Assembly (NCBI RefSeq): GCF_000382345.1 | Contig: NZ_KB908076.1 | Span: forward strand, 124,001-188,000 | Reading direction: 5' to 3' | Source of the DNA: Massilia niastensis DSM 21313 | GTDB taxonomy: Bacteria > Pseudomonadota > Gammaproteobacteria > Burkholderiales > Burkholderiaceae_D | DNA length: 64,000 nt | Part shown: positions 38,837-45,304 of the stretch, piece by piece | Position numbering within the stretch: the first letter of the stretch is position 1 | Layout: each line of letters opens with the position of its first letter | Position numbers and translations under genes: made by a program | The notes under the pieces: model-generated | Database searches by the model: none | What the model saw: only the letters and a program-made list of their open reading frames with translations | Told to the model about the DNA's origin: nothing

Positions 38837-38865
38837 GTTGGCTTGGCGTTTCTCGGGTTGGACAT

Positions 38866-38893
38866 GAAAAAAGGCGCCCGGAGGCGCCTTTTC
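38866..38893 (-). terminator. Rho-independent terminator of S9 peptidase gene
   Basis: On the minus strand the stem GGCGCC with a short loop is followed by T6 (stem arms 38866-38878 and 38883-38893 on the plus numbering). It lies 12 bases past the S9 peptidase stop and before the next gene's start. Confidence 0.8.
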
Positions 38894-38904
38894 ATCTTAC
38901 CGCG

Positions 38905-41262
38905 TTACTGCTTGAGTGTGCGTTCGAACAATTTATAGATCCGGCGGTACTGGTCGAACCAGGCTTCCGGCTGCACGTAGGCGTGGCGTTCCAGCGGATA
39001 GCTGGCCAGCTCCCAGTTGTCCTTCTTCAGCTCGATCAGGCGCTGCGCCATGCGCACCGAATCCTGGTAGAACACGTTGTCGTCGACCATGCCGTGCGAG
39101 ATCAGGAGGTGGCCCTTCAGGTTCTCGGCGTACTCGATCGGCGACGAGACCTTGTAGGCCTGCGGGTCGATGTCCGGCGTATTCAGGATGTTGGCGGTGT
39201 ACTCGTGGTTGTAGGTGATCCAGTCGGTCACCGGGCGCAGCGCGGCGCCCGACTTGAACACTTCCGGCGCGCGCATCAGGGCCATGAAGGTCATGAAGCC
39301 GCCGTAGCTGCCGCCGTAGACGCCGACGTTGGCGGCGTCGCCCTGGTGGTGCCTGACCATCCAGTTCACGCCGTCGATGTAGTCGGTCAGTTCCGGATGG
39401 CCCATCTGGCGGTAGATCGCGGTGCGCCACTTGCTGCCGTAGCCCTTGGAGGCGCGGTAGTCCATGTCGAGCACGATGTAGCCGTTCTGCACCAGCAGGT
39501 TGTGGAACATCTGCTCGCGGAAGTAGTTCGGATAGCGCTTGCTGACGTTCTGCAGGTAGCCGGCGCCGTGCACGAACATCACGATCGGGTACTTCCTGCC
39601 CGGTTCCAGCTGGGCCGGACGGTACAGCTTGGCCCAGACCGGGTCGCCGCCGTCGCTCGACGGCACCGCCACGTACTGCGGCTCGATCCACTGGCGCGCC
39701 TTGAAGTCGGGGGTGCGGGTGTCGGTCAGCTTGCTGGCCGCGCCGCCCGAGACCGGCACCGTGGCGAGCTGCACCGGGGTGTAGCTGGACGACCAGTGCA
39801 CCAGCAGCTTGCCCTCGTCCGGCGACAGGCGGAAGCCTTCCACGCCGTCGAGCTGGGTCACTTCGCGCAGCGCGCCGCTCTTCGCGTTCACGGCGCAGAC
39901 TTCGTAGTCGCCCGGGGTGGCGCGGTTGCACACGAAGTAGGCGGTGCCGCCGTCATGGGTCCAGCGCACGTCGGTCGCTTCCCACTTGCCCTGGGTCAAG
40001 GCGCGCGAGGCGCCGCTGGCGGCGTCCACCGTGTACAGGTGCGAATAGCCGCTTTCCTCGGACAGGTACCACAAGCTGCGGTTGTCCGGCAGCCAGCCGA
40101 ATTCGGCGTTGTCGTAGTTGACCCAGGCGGCGTCGCTCACGCGGTGCAGCGGCTTGAGCTTGCCCGCGCCCAGGTCGACGGTGGCGATCCAGCGGTCCTT
40201 GTTGTCCACCGAGCGCAGCATGATGGCGACATTGGCGCCGTCCCGGCTCCAGTGGATCGCGTCGGAGCCGTCGGCCACGCGCACCGCACGGCTGCCCTTG
40301 AGCGGATCGAGCTTGTTGGCGGCGCGCAGGGCGGCCAGCGGGTCGGTCGTAATTCCCGGAAGCACGTCAAAGGACAGGTCTTGCACCTTATTGGTGCGCA
40401 GGTCGACCAGCTTCAGTGCATGGCCGGCCGGCATGTTGCGCCCCACCCTGGTGCGCTGGTCGTCGAATTCCTCGTAGCCCGACTCGGTCACGTAGCGCGG
40501 CATCTTGCCGACGCGGCCCTTGTCGCCGTTCTTCAGCGCGGTGACGACCACCAGCCAGCGGCCGTCCGGCGACAGCGTGCTGCCTTCGAGCGTGACCTTG
40601 TCGCCGAAATAGACCGGGGACGGCGCCATCGACGGGTCGATCCGGCGCAGCTCTTCGGTGCGCGAGCGCAGCGCCTCGCGCTCGTCCTTCTGGCGCTGGA
40701 GCGTGGTGATCAGGCGCAGCTGCATGGCGCGCAGCGCGTCGTCGTCGGGAGCGGCCGGGTCCTTGGCGGCGCGCGGCAGCGCGGCCGGGCCGACCACCTT
40801 GGTGGCGCGGTCCCACAGGTACCAGTCGGCGCCGATGCGGTATTGCACGCCGCGCTCGTCGGCGGTGTACTGCGCGTCTTCCAGCTTGCTGGCGCCGCGC
40901 GTGATCTGGGTCAGGGCGCCGTTGTTCAGGTCGCGCTCGAACAGGTCGCCGTTGCGGCGGACCAGCACGCGCTTGTGGTCGCGGTCATACGTCACCTCGG
41001 CGCCGTCGTCGATCTTCGCCAGCTCGGCGTCGGGCACCAGGCGCGGCTTGCCGTTGGCGGCCAGGAAGGTGTCGCGGATCGGCGAGCCGGTGCGCTTCTG
41101 CCTGTAGTAGACCTGCTTGCCGTCCCAGCTCCACCATGCGGTTTCCACCGGTGTGCCGATCCAGTCGGGATGGGCCATGGCCTGGTCGAGGGTGATGGGC
41201 GTGGAGGCCGCCGCCGGCAGCGCGATCAGCGCCGCGAGAATCGTAAGTGCAGGGGTACGCAT
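38905..41262 (-). CDS. S9-family prolyl peptidase (dipeptidyl-peptidase IV type)
   Basis: 785 aa. Signal peptide (LTILAALIALPAAAS), an eight-blade beta-propeller region to about residue 530, then the alpha/beta hydrolase. Catalytic Ser in YGGSYGGFM, Asp in GMVDDNVF, His in LERHAY. DPP-IV-like enzymes in the periplasm remove N-terminal dipeptides after Pro or Ala. The start at 41262 gives a signal peptide; longer in-frame extensions do not. Confidence 0.92.
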   Translation of the reverse strand: MRTPALTILAALIALPAAASTPITLDQAMAHPDWIGTPVETAWWSWDGKQVYYRQKRTGSPIRDTFLAANGKPRLVPDAELAKIDDGAEVTYDRDHKRVLVRRNGDLFERDLNNGALTQITRGASKLEDAQYTADERGVQYRIGADWYLWDRATKVVGPAALPRAAKDPAAPDDDALRAMQLRLITTLQRQKDEREALRSRTEELRRIDPSMAPSPVYFGDKVTLEGSTLSPDGRWLVVVTALKNGDKGRVGKMPRYVTESGYEEFDDQRTRVGRNMPAGHALKLVDLRTNKVQDLSFDVLPGITTDPLAALRAANKLDPLKGSRAVRVADGSDAIHWSRDGANVAIMLRSVDNKDRWIATVDLGAGKLKPLHRVSDAAWVNYDNAEFGWLPDNRSLWYLSEESGYSHLYTVDAASGASRALTQGKWEATDVRWTHDGGTAYFVCNRATPGDYEVCAVNAKSGALREVTQLDGVEGFRLSPDEGKLLVHWSSSYTPVQLATVPVSGGAASKLTDTRTPDFKARQWIEPQYVAVPSSDGGDPVWAKLYRPAQLEPGRKYPIVMFVHGAGYLQNVSKRYPNYFREQMFHNLLVQNGYIVLDMDYRASKGYGSKWRTAIYRQMGHPELTDYIDGVNWMVRHHQGDAANVGVYGGSYGGFMTFMALMRAPEVFKSGAALRPVTDWITYNHEYTANILNTPDIDPQAYKVSSPIEYAENLKGHLLISHGMVDDNVFYQDSVRMAQRLIELKKDNWELASYPLERHAYVQPEAWFDQYRRIYKLFERTLKQ

Positions 41263-41427
41263 CGTCGATAGTGTTGAGTGAAAGGAAATGCTGTCTCGCC
41301 AGAAAAAGCGAGTGCATTCTAGCTCAGCCACCACTCAACGGCGAGGAAATACGCAGGTAAACACAAACGCCGGCAATACATATGTATGGTCGGCGCGAAA
41401 GGGGAGCGGCATGCTGCGCCGCAGCGT

Positions 41428-41535
41428 TCAGATCACCCGGTACGGGCCTTTCGGAGTGCGCGGCAGGAACAGGGCGAGGCGGCCGACGATGCCCAGCACG
41501 GCCAGGGCGACAGGGATGTATTCGAGCAGGCTCAT
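41428..41535 (-). CDS. Micro-ORF 2: 35-aa single-pass membrane protein candidate
   Basis: Reading ATG at 41535 to TGA at 41428: MSLLEYIPVALAVLGIVG continues to a hydrophobic helix and a basic tail (PRTPKGPYRVI). Starts three bases after the stop of micro-ORF 1, so translation is probably coupled. One transmembrane helix of about 20 residues. No known family recognised. Too short for standard ORF finding. Confidence 0.5.
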   Translation of the reverse strand: MSLLEYIPVALAVLGIVGRLALFLPRTPKGPYRVI

Positions 41536-41538
41536 GGT

Positions 41539-41652
41539 TCAACCCCGCACTGCCGGAGCCCAGCCGCCATGGGCGGCGTAGAGTTCCTGCGAAAAGCTGC
41601 GGACGGCCGCGAGCGCGGCGGCGAAGAAGCTGGTACGGATGGTGGTGCTCAT
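41539..41652 (-). CDS. Micro-ORF 1: 37-aa protein candidate
   Basis: Reading ATG at 41652 to TGA at 41539. N-terminus STTIRTSFFAAALAAVRSFS is amphipathic or weakly hydrophobic, then an aromatic/Gly patch (YAAHGGWAPAVRG). Strong Shine-Dalgarno GGAGAAAA eight bases upstream, a -10/-35 pair further up and an inverted repeat across the -10. First of a two-gene unit with micro-ORF 2. Function unknown. Confidence 0.5.
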   Translation of the reverse strand: MSTTIRTSFFAAALAAVRSFSQELYAAHGGWAPAVRG

Positions 41653-41669
41653 GTTGTTTTCTCCGGTAA

Positions 41670-41717
41670 ATACTGCGATGTTGCGTTGCAGTATAGGGGC
41701 TCCATCGTCATAAGCAA
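41670..41717 (-). promoter_or_regulatory. Promoter and inverted repeat for the two micro-ORFs
   Basis: On the minus strand TTGCTT (plus 41712-41717), 16-base spacer, TATACT (41690-41695). Inverted repeat ATACTGC (41670-41676) and GCAGTAT (41688-41694) overlaps the -10 and could be an operator or a 5' leader hairpin. Confidence 0.5.
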
Positions 41718-41894
41718 ACTTTTGATTCGTGATCTCATCGATACAAATTATGAATAACTGTCGCTTTATCCTCAGGCAAGATATTTGTTGCAGGAATGTC
41801 TGCGCTGTCGAGGCATGAATAAGAAGGGCATTGCCGCAGAGTATTTTCCTGGGGCATGAGGACGGGTGGTGCGAATCTTGCATTCAACCGGTGC

Positions 41895-42539
41895 ATGAAA
41901 CCGCCCCACAACGCCTCATCCCATCTGCGCATCGTTGTCGTGCTGCCGGCCACGCCGCCGGGCGCCGATCCCGACCAGGCGCTGGCCGCCCAGGCCCGGC
42001 GCAGCGCCGCGCTGCGCATCGGCCTGCTCGAATCGGGCTACGACCTGGTCGCCTCGCTGCCGGCGGACGTCTTCCTGCCCGAGCGCATCGCCCAGCTGCA
42101 GCCCGACCTGATCATCGCCGACAGCGAGTCCGACGCGCGCGACATCCTGGAGCACGTCGTGATCGCCACCCGCGACGAGCGCCGCCCGATCGTGCTGTTC
42201 ACCGAGGACGACGCGCCGGCCAGCATGGATGCCGCGATGGCGGCGGGCGTGTCCGCCTACATCGTGGCGGGCCTGCAGCCGGAACGGGTCAAGGCGGTAC
42301 TCGACGTGGCGCTGGCGCGCTTCCGGCGCGAGCAGAAGCTGCTCGACGAACTGTCCGACACGCGCCAGAAGCTGGCCGAGCGCAAGGTCGTCGACCGCGC
42401 CAAGGGCCTGCTGATGGCGCGCTACCGCTTGACCGAGGAGCAGGCCTACCAGCGCCTGCGCAGCATGGCCATGAACAAGAACCTGAAGCTGGCGGAAATC
42501 GCCCAGCGCATACTCGATGTGGAAGACCTGCTGGGCTGA
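41895..42539 (+). CDS. nasT: ANTAR-domain antitermination regulator NasT
   Basis: 214 aa from ATG 41895 (an alternative ATG lies at 41856). Residues 10-140 are a receiver-like fold in which the usual acidic pair is missing (VVVLPATPPGAD) while LIIADSES keeps an Asp. Residues 155-214 are the ANTAR RNA-binding domain: AERKVVDRAKGLLMAR and EEQAYQRLRSMAMNKN. NasT binds two hexaloop hairpins in the nas leader to prevent termination and is held by NasS when nitrate is absent. Both hairpins are seen at 43894-43934. Confidence 0.9.
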   Translation: MKPPHNASSHLRIVVVLPATPPGADPDQALAAQARRSAALRIGLLESGYDLVASLPADVFLPERIAQLQPDLIIADSESDARDILEHVVIATRDERRPIVLFTEDDAPASMDAAMAAGVSAYIVAGLQPERVKAVLDVALARFRREQKLLDELSDTRQKLAERKVVDRAKGLLMARYRLTEEQAYQRLRSMAMNKNLKLAEIAQRILDVEDLLG

Positions 42540-42559
42540 ACCCGGCGCGAAGGAGAACT

Positions 42560-43729
42560 ATGGCAGCTTTGGCAGGCAAGGGCGCGTGGGCGCTTGGCTC
42601 GGACCGCCCCGAGATCGAGACCGTCAGGATCGGCTTCATGCCGGTGGCGGACTGCGCCCCGGTGGTGATGGCCTCGGTGCTCGGCCTGGACGAGAAGCAT
42701 GGCGTGAAGTTCGCGTTGAGCCGGGAGCAGTCCTGGACCGGCATGCGCGACCGGCTGCTGAGCGAGGAACTGCATGCGGGCCAGGTGCTGTACGGGATGC
42801 TGTACGGCGTCCAGATGGGGATCGGCACCCAGCGCCGCGACATGGCGGTGCTGATGAACCTGAACCAGAACGGGCAGAACATTACGCTGTCGCGCGCGCT
42901 GGCGAGCTGCGCCCACGATCCGGTCGCGCTCAGGCGGCTGGTGTATGCCGAGCGCAGGCGCCTGACCTTCGCGCATACCTTCCCGACCGGGAACCATGCG
43001 ATGTTCCTGTATTACTGGCTGGCGGCGGCGGGCATCGATCCGTCCGCGGACTGCCAGGTGGTCACCGTGCCGCCCGGCCAGATGGCGAACAGCCTGGCGG
43101 CCGGCCACATGGACGGCTTCAGCGCCGGCGAGCCCTGGGGCCTGCGCGCGCAGCGCGACGGCGCGGGCATCCAGGCCGCATCGAGCGAGCAGGTCTGGCC
43201 CAACCATCCGGGCAAGGCGCTGGGCGCCCTGGCCAGTTTCGCGGACCGGCACCCGAACACCTGCCGCGCCACGATCGCGGCCATGCTGGAGGCGGCGCGC
43301 TGGCTGGACGCCTCGCGCACCAACCGCGAAGCCGCGGCCGAGGTGCTGGCCAGCCCGGGCTACGTCAACGCCAGCCGCGAACTGCTGCAGTACTGCCTGG
43401 CGGGCCGCCAAGGCGCGGGAGGCAAATGGCGCGGCCACAACGGCCTGCGCTTCCATGCCGACGGCGAGGCGAATTTTCCCTGGCTGTCGGACGGCATGTG
43501 GTTCCTGACCCAGCACCGGCGCTGGGGCCTGCTGCGCACCGATCCGGCCTACCGCGCGGTCGCGCTCGAGGTCCAGCGCATCGGCCTGTACCGCGAGGCG
43601 GCCGAGCTGACCGGCACACCTCTGCCGGAAGGCAACATGCGCAAGTCGGTGCTGATGGATGGGCGGGTATGGGATGGCCTCGACCCCACGACCTACCTGG
43701 ACGGGTTCGCGCACCCGCATGCGGCATGA
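42560..43729 (+). CDS. nasS: Nitrate/nitrite sensor NasS (NrtA-like, cytoplasmic)
   Basis: 389 aa. Homologous to NrtA/CmpA nitrate-binding proteins: IRIGFMPVADCAP-like opening (VRIGFMPVADCAPVVMA), TFAHTFPTGNHAMFLYYWL, DGFSAGEPWG, and HPNTCRATIAAML. No signal peptide precedes it and no nitrate ABC transporter permease is nearby, which fits the soluble NasS that sequesters NasT until nitrate or nitrite binds. AGGAGA precedes the ATG, 20 bases after nasT. Confidence 0.88.
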   Translation: MAALAGKGAWALGSDRPEIETVRIGFMPVADCAPVVMASVLGLDEKHGVKFALSREQSWTGMRDRLLSEELHAGQVLYGMLYGVQMGIGTQRRDMAVLMNLNQNGQNITLSRALASCAHDPVALRRLVYAERRRLTFAHTFPTGNHAMFLYYWLAAAGIDPSADCQVVTVPPGQMANSLAAGHMDGFSAGEPWGLRAQRDGAGIQAASSEQVWPNHPGKALGALASFADRHPNTCRATIAAMLEAARWLDASRTNREAAAEVLASPGYVNASRELLQYCLAGRQGAGGKWRGHNGLRFHADGEANFPWLSDGMWFLTQHRRWGLLRTDPAYRAVALEVQRIGLYREAAELTGTPLPEGNMRKSVLMDGRVWDGLDPTTYLDGFAHPHAA

Positions 43730-43833
43730 GTAGCGCATGCGCAGTGCATGGAAACGCATCATTCTTGGGCATGGTGCACTGCAATGTAGCGCAGGCGGCC
43801 CCCGTACTGACGTCTTTCCCTCACGGGCGTACA

Positions 43834-43849
43834 TGGCACGGGTCTTGCA
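43834..43849 (+). promoter_or_regulatory. Sigma-54 promoter of the nas operon
   Basis: TGGCACG-GGTC-TTGCA matches the RpoN -24/-12 consensus, with GG at 43835-43836 and GC at 43847-43848. Transcription should begin near 43860, just upstream of the antitermination leader. Upstream inverted repeats with GTGCA half-sites (GCAGTGCATG at 43741-43750 and ATGGTGCACTGC at 43771-43782) may be NtrC sites; this is weaker. Confidence 0.8.
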
Positions 43850-43893
43850 CATAGTCTTGCAGGATCAACGGCGATCTCTTTACAAAATTCAAC

Positions 43894-43934
43894 GCTAGCC
43901 TAACGAGGGGCCGGCAACCTGGACAACGGCGTCC
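43894..43934 (+). promoter_or_regulatory. ANTAR (NasT) two-hairpin RNA motif
   Basis: Hairpin P1: GCCT-AACGAG-GGGC at 43898-43911, with the stem extended to 43894-43915 across one mismatch. Hairpin P2: GGAC-AACGGC-GTCC at 43921-43934. Both are hexaloops with A at loop position 1 and G at position 4, the known ANTAR recognition rule. The 3' arm of P2 overlaps the 5' arm of the terminator, so NasT binding excludes termination. Confidence 0.85.
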
Positions 43935-43978
43935 GCTTTCCTGCATCAAGTGCTGGAGTGCGGACGCCTTTTTGTTTT
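43928..43978 (+). terminator. Regulated leader terminator of the nas operon
   Basis: Stem GGCGTCCGC (43928-43936) pairs with GCGGACGCC (43960-43968), loop 23 bases, then TTTTTGTTTT. It lies 13 bases before the nitrate transporter ATG and shares its 5' arm with hairpin P2. It is the off state of the leader. Confidence 0.9.
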
Positions 43979-43991
43979 CAAAGGAAAAGAC

Positions 43992-45290
43992 ATGGCCAGC
44001 AAAGCGGACAGTATCAAGCTCTTCTCGTTCTCAGACGCACCGATGCGTGCCTTCCACCTGACCTGGATGGCCTTCTTCGTATGCTTCTTCGCCTGGTTCG
44101 CCTGCGCACCGCTGATGCCGGTGATCAAGGGCGAATTCGGGCTCTCGATGGAACAGATCGCCAACATCAACATCGCCGCCGTCGCGATCACCATCTTCGT
44201 GCGCCTGGTGATCGGTCCGCTGTGCGACCGCTTCGGCCCGCGCAAGGCCTATACCGGCCTGCTGCTGCTCGGTTCCATCCCGGTGCTGGGCGTGGCGATG
44301 TCGCAGAGCTACGAGAGCTTCCTGCTGTTCCGCCTGGGGATCGGCGCCGTCGGCGCCAGCTTCGTGATCACCCAGTACCACACCTCGGTGATGTTCAGCC
44401 CGAAAGTGGTCGGCACCGCCAACGCGGCGACGGCCGGCTGGGGCAATGCCGGCGGCGGCGCCGCGCAGGCCTTGATGCCGCTGCTGCTGGGCGCGGTCAC
44501 CATGCTGGGCGTCAGCCAGGCGCTGAGCTGGAGGGTGGCGCTGGTGGTGCCGGGCATCCTGATGATCATCATGGCCTTCGTCTACTGGAACTATACCCAG
44601 GACTGCCCGGCCGGTAACTACGACGACCTGCGCAAGGCCGGCACCCTGCCGGAAGGCAGCGGCAAGGGCGGCTGGGCCAGCTTCACGGCCGCCTGCCGCA
44701 ACCACCGCGCCTGGCTGCTGTTCATCACCTACGGCGCCTGCTTCGGCATCGAGATCTTCATCCATAACATCGCCGCCGTGTACTTCGTCGATCACTTCGA
44801 CCTGACCCTGGGCCAGGCCGGCATGGCCGTCGGCGGCTTCGGCCTGCTGGCCCTGTTTGCCCGCGCCCTGGGCGGCATGCTGTCGGACCGCTTCGCCCGC
44901 AACGGCGACCTGAACCGTCGCATCACCGTGCTGTTCGTGATGATGATCGGCGAAGGCCTGGGCCTGCTGTGGTTCGCCAACGCCGAGGGCGTGGCCTACG
45001 CCGTGATCGCGATGCTGTGCTTCGGCCTGTTCACCCACATGGCCTGCGGCGCCACCTATGCGCTGGTGCCCTTCGTGGCGCCCAAGGCGCTGGGCGGCGT
45101 GGCCGGCATCGTCGGCGCGGGCGGCAACGTCGGCGCGGTGGCGGCCGGCTTCCTGATGAAGGGCACCGGCGACATCAAGCAGACCCTGATGATCCTGAGC
45201 GTCCTGGTGCTGGTAGCCAGCATCTGCGCGCTCGCGGCACGTTTCACCCTGACCGCCGCCGAATCGGCGCCGGCAGTTTCGGCAGCATAA
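43992..45290 (+). CDS. Nitrate/nitrite MFS transporter (NarK/NasA type)
   Basis: 432 aa with 12 membrane segments. Nitrate-signature glycine-rich helix is seen as AATAGWGNAGGGAAQALMPLL, cut here into AATAGWGN and GGGAAQALMP, and IVGAGGNVGAVAAGFLMKGTG in the second half; conserved Arg in helix 2 (IFVRLVIGPLCDR). Imports nitrate for assimilation. AAAGGAAAAG precedes the ATG at 43992, just after the leader terminator. First structural gene of the nas operon. Confidence 0.93.
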   Translation: MASKADSIKLFSFSDAPMRAFHLTWMAFFVCFFAWFACAPLMPVIKGEFGLSMEQIANINIAAVAITIFVRLVIGPLCDRFGPRKAYTGLLLLGSIPVLGVAMSQSYESFLLFRLGIGAVGASFVITQYHTSVMFSPKVVGTANAATAGWGNAGGGAAQALMPLLLGAVTMLGVSQALSWRVALVVPGILMIIMAFVYWNYTQDCPAGNYDDLRKAGTLPEGSGKGGWASFTAACRNHRAWLLFITYGACFGIEIFIHNIAAVYFVDHFDLTLGQAGMAVGGFGLLALFARALGGMLSDRFARNGDLNRRITVLFVMMIGEGLGLLWFANAEGVAYAVIAMLCFGLFTHMACGATYALVPFVAPKALGGVAGIVGAGGNVGAVAAGFLMKGTGDIKQTLMILSVLVLVASICALAARFTLTAAESAPAVSAA

Positions 45291-45304
45291 GGAAGGAGCA
45301 GCAA

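Noticed and set aside
42560-43729. Nitrate ABC transporter binding protein
   Set aside because: No signal peptide and no permease/ATPase genes; the nasT neighbour and leader hairpins point to NasS.
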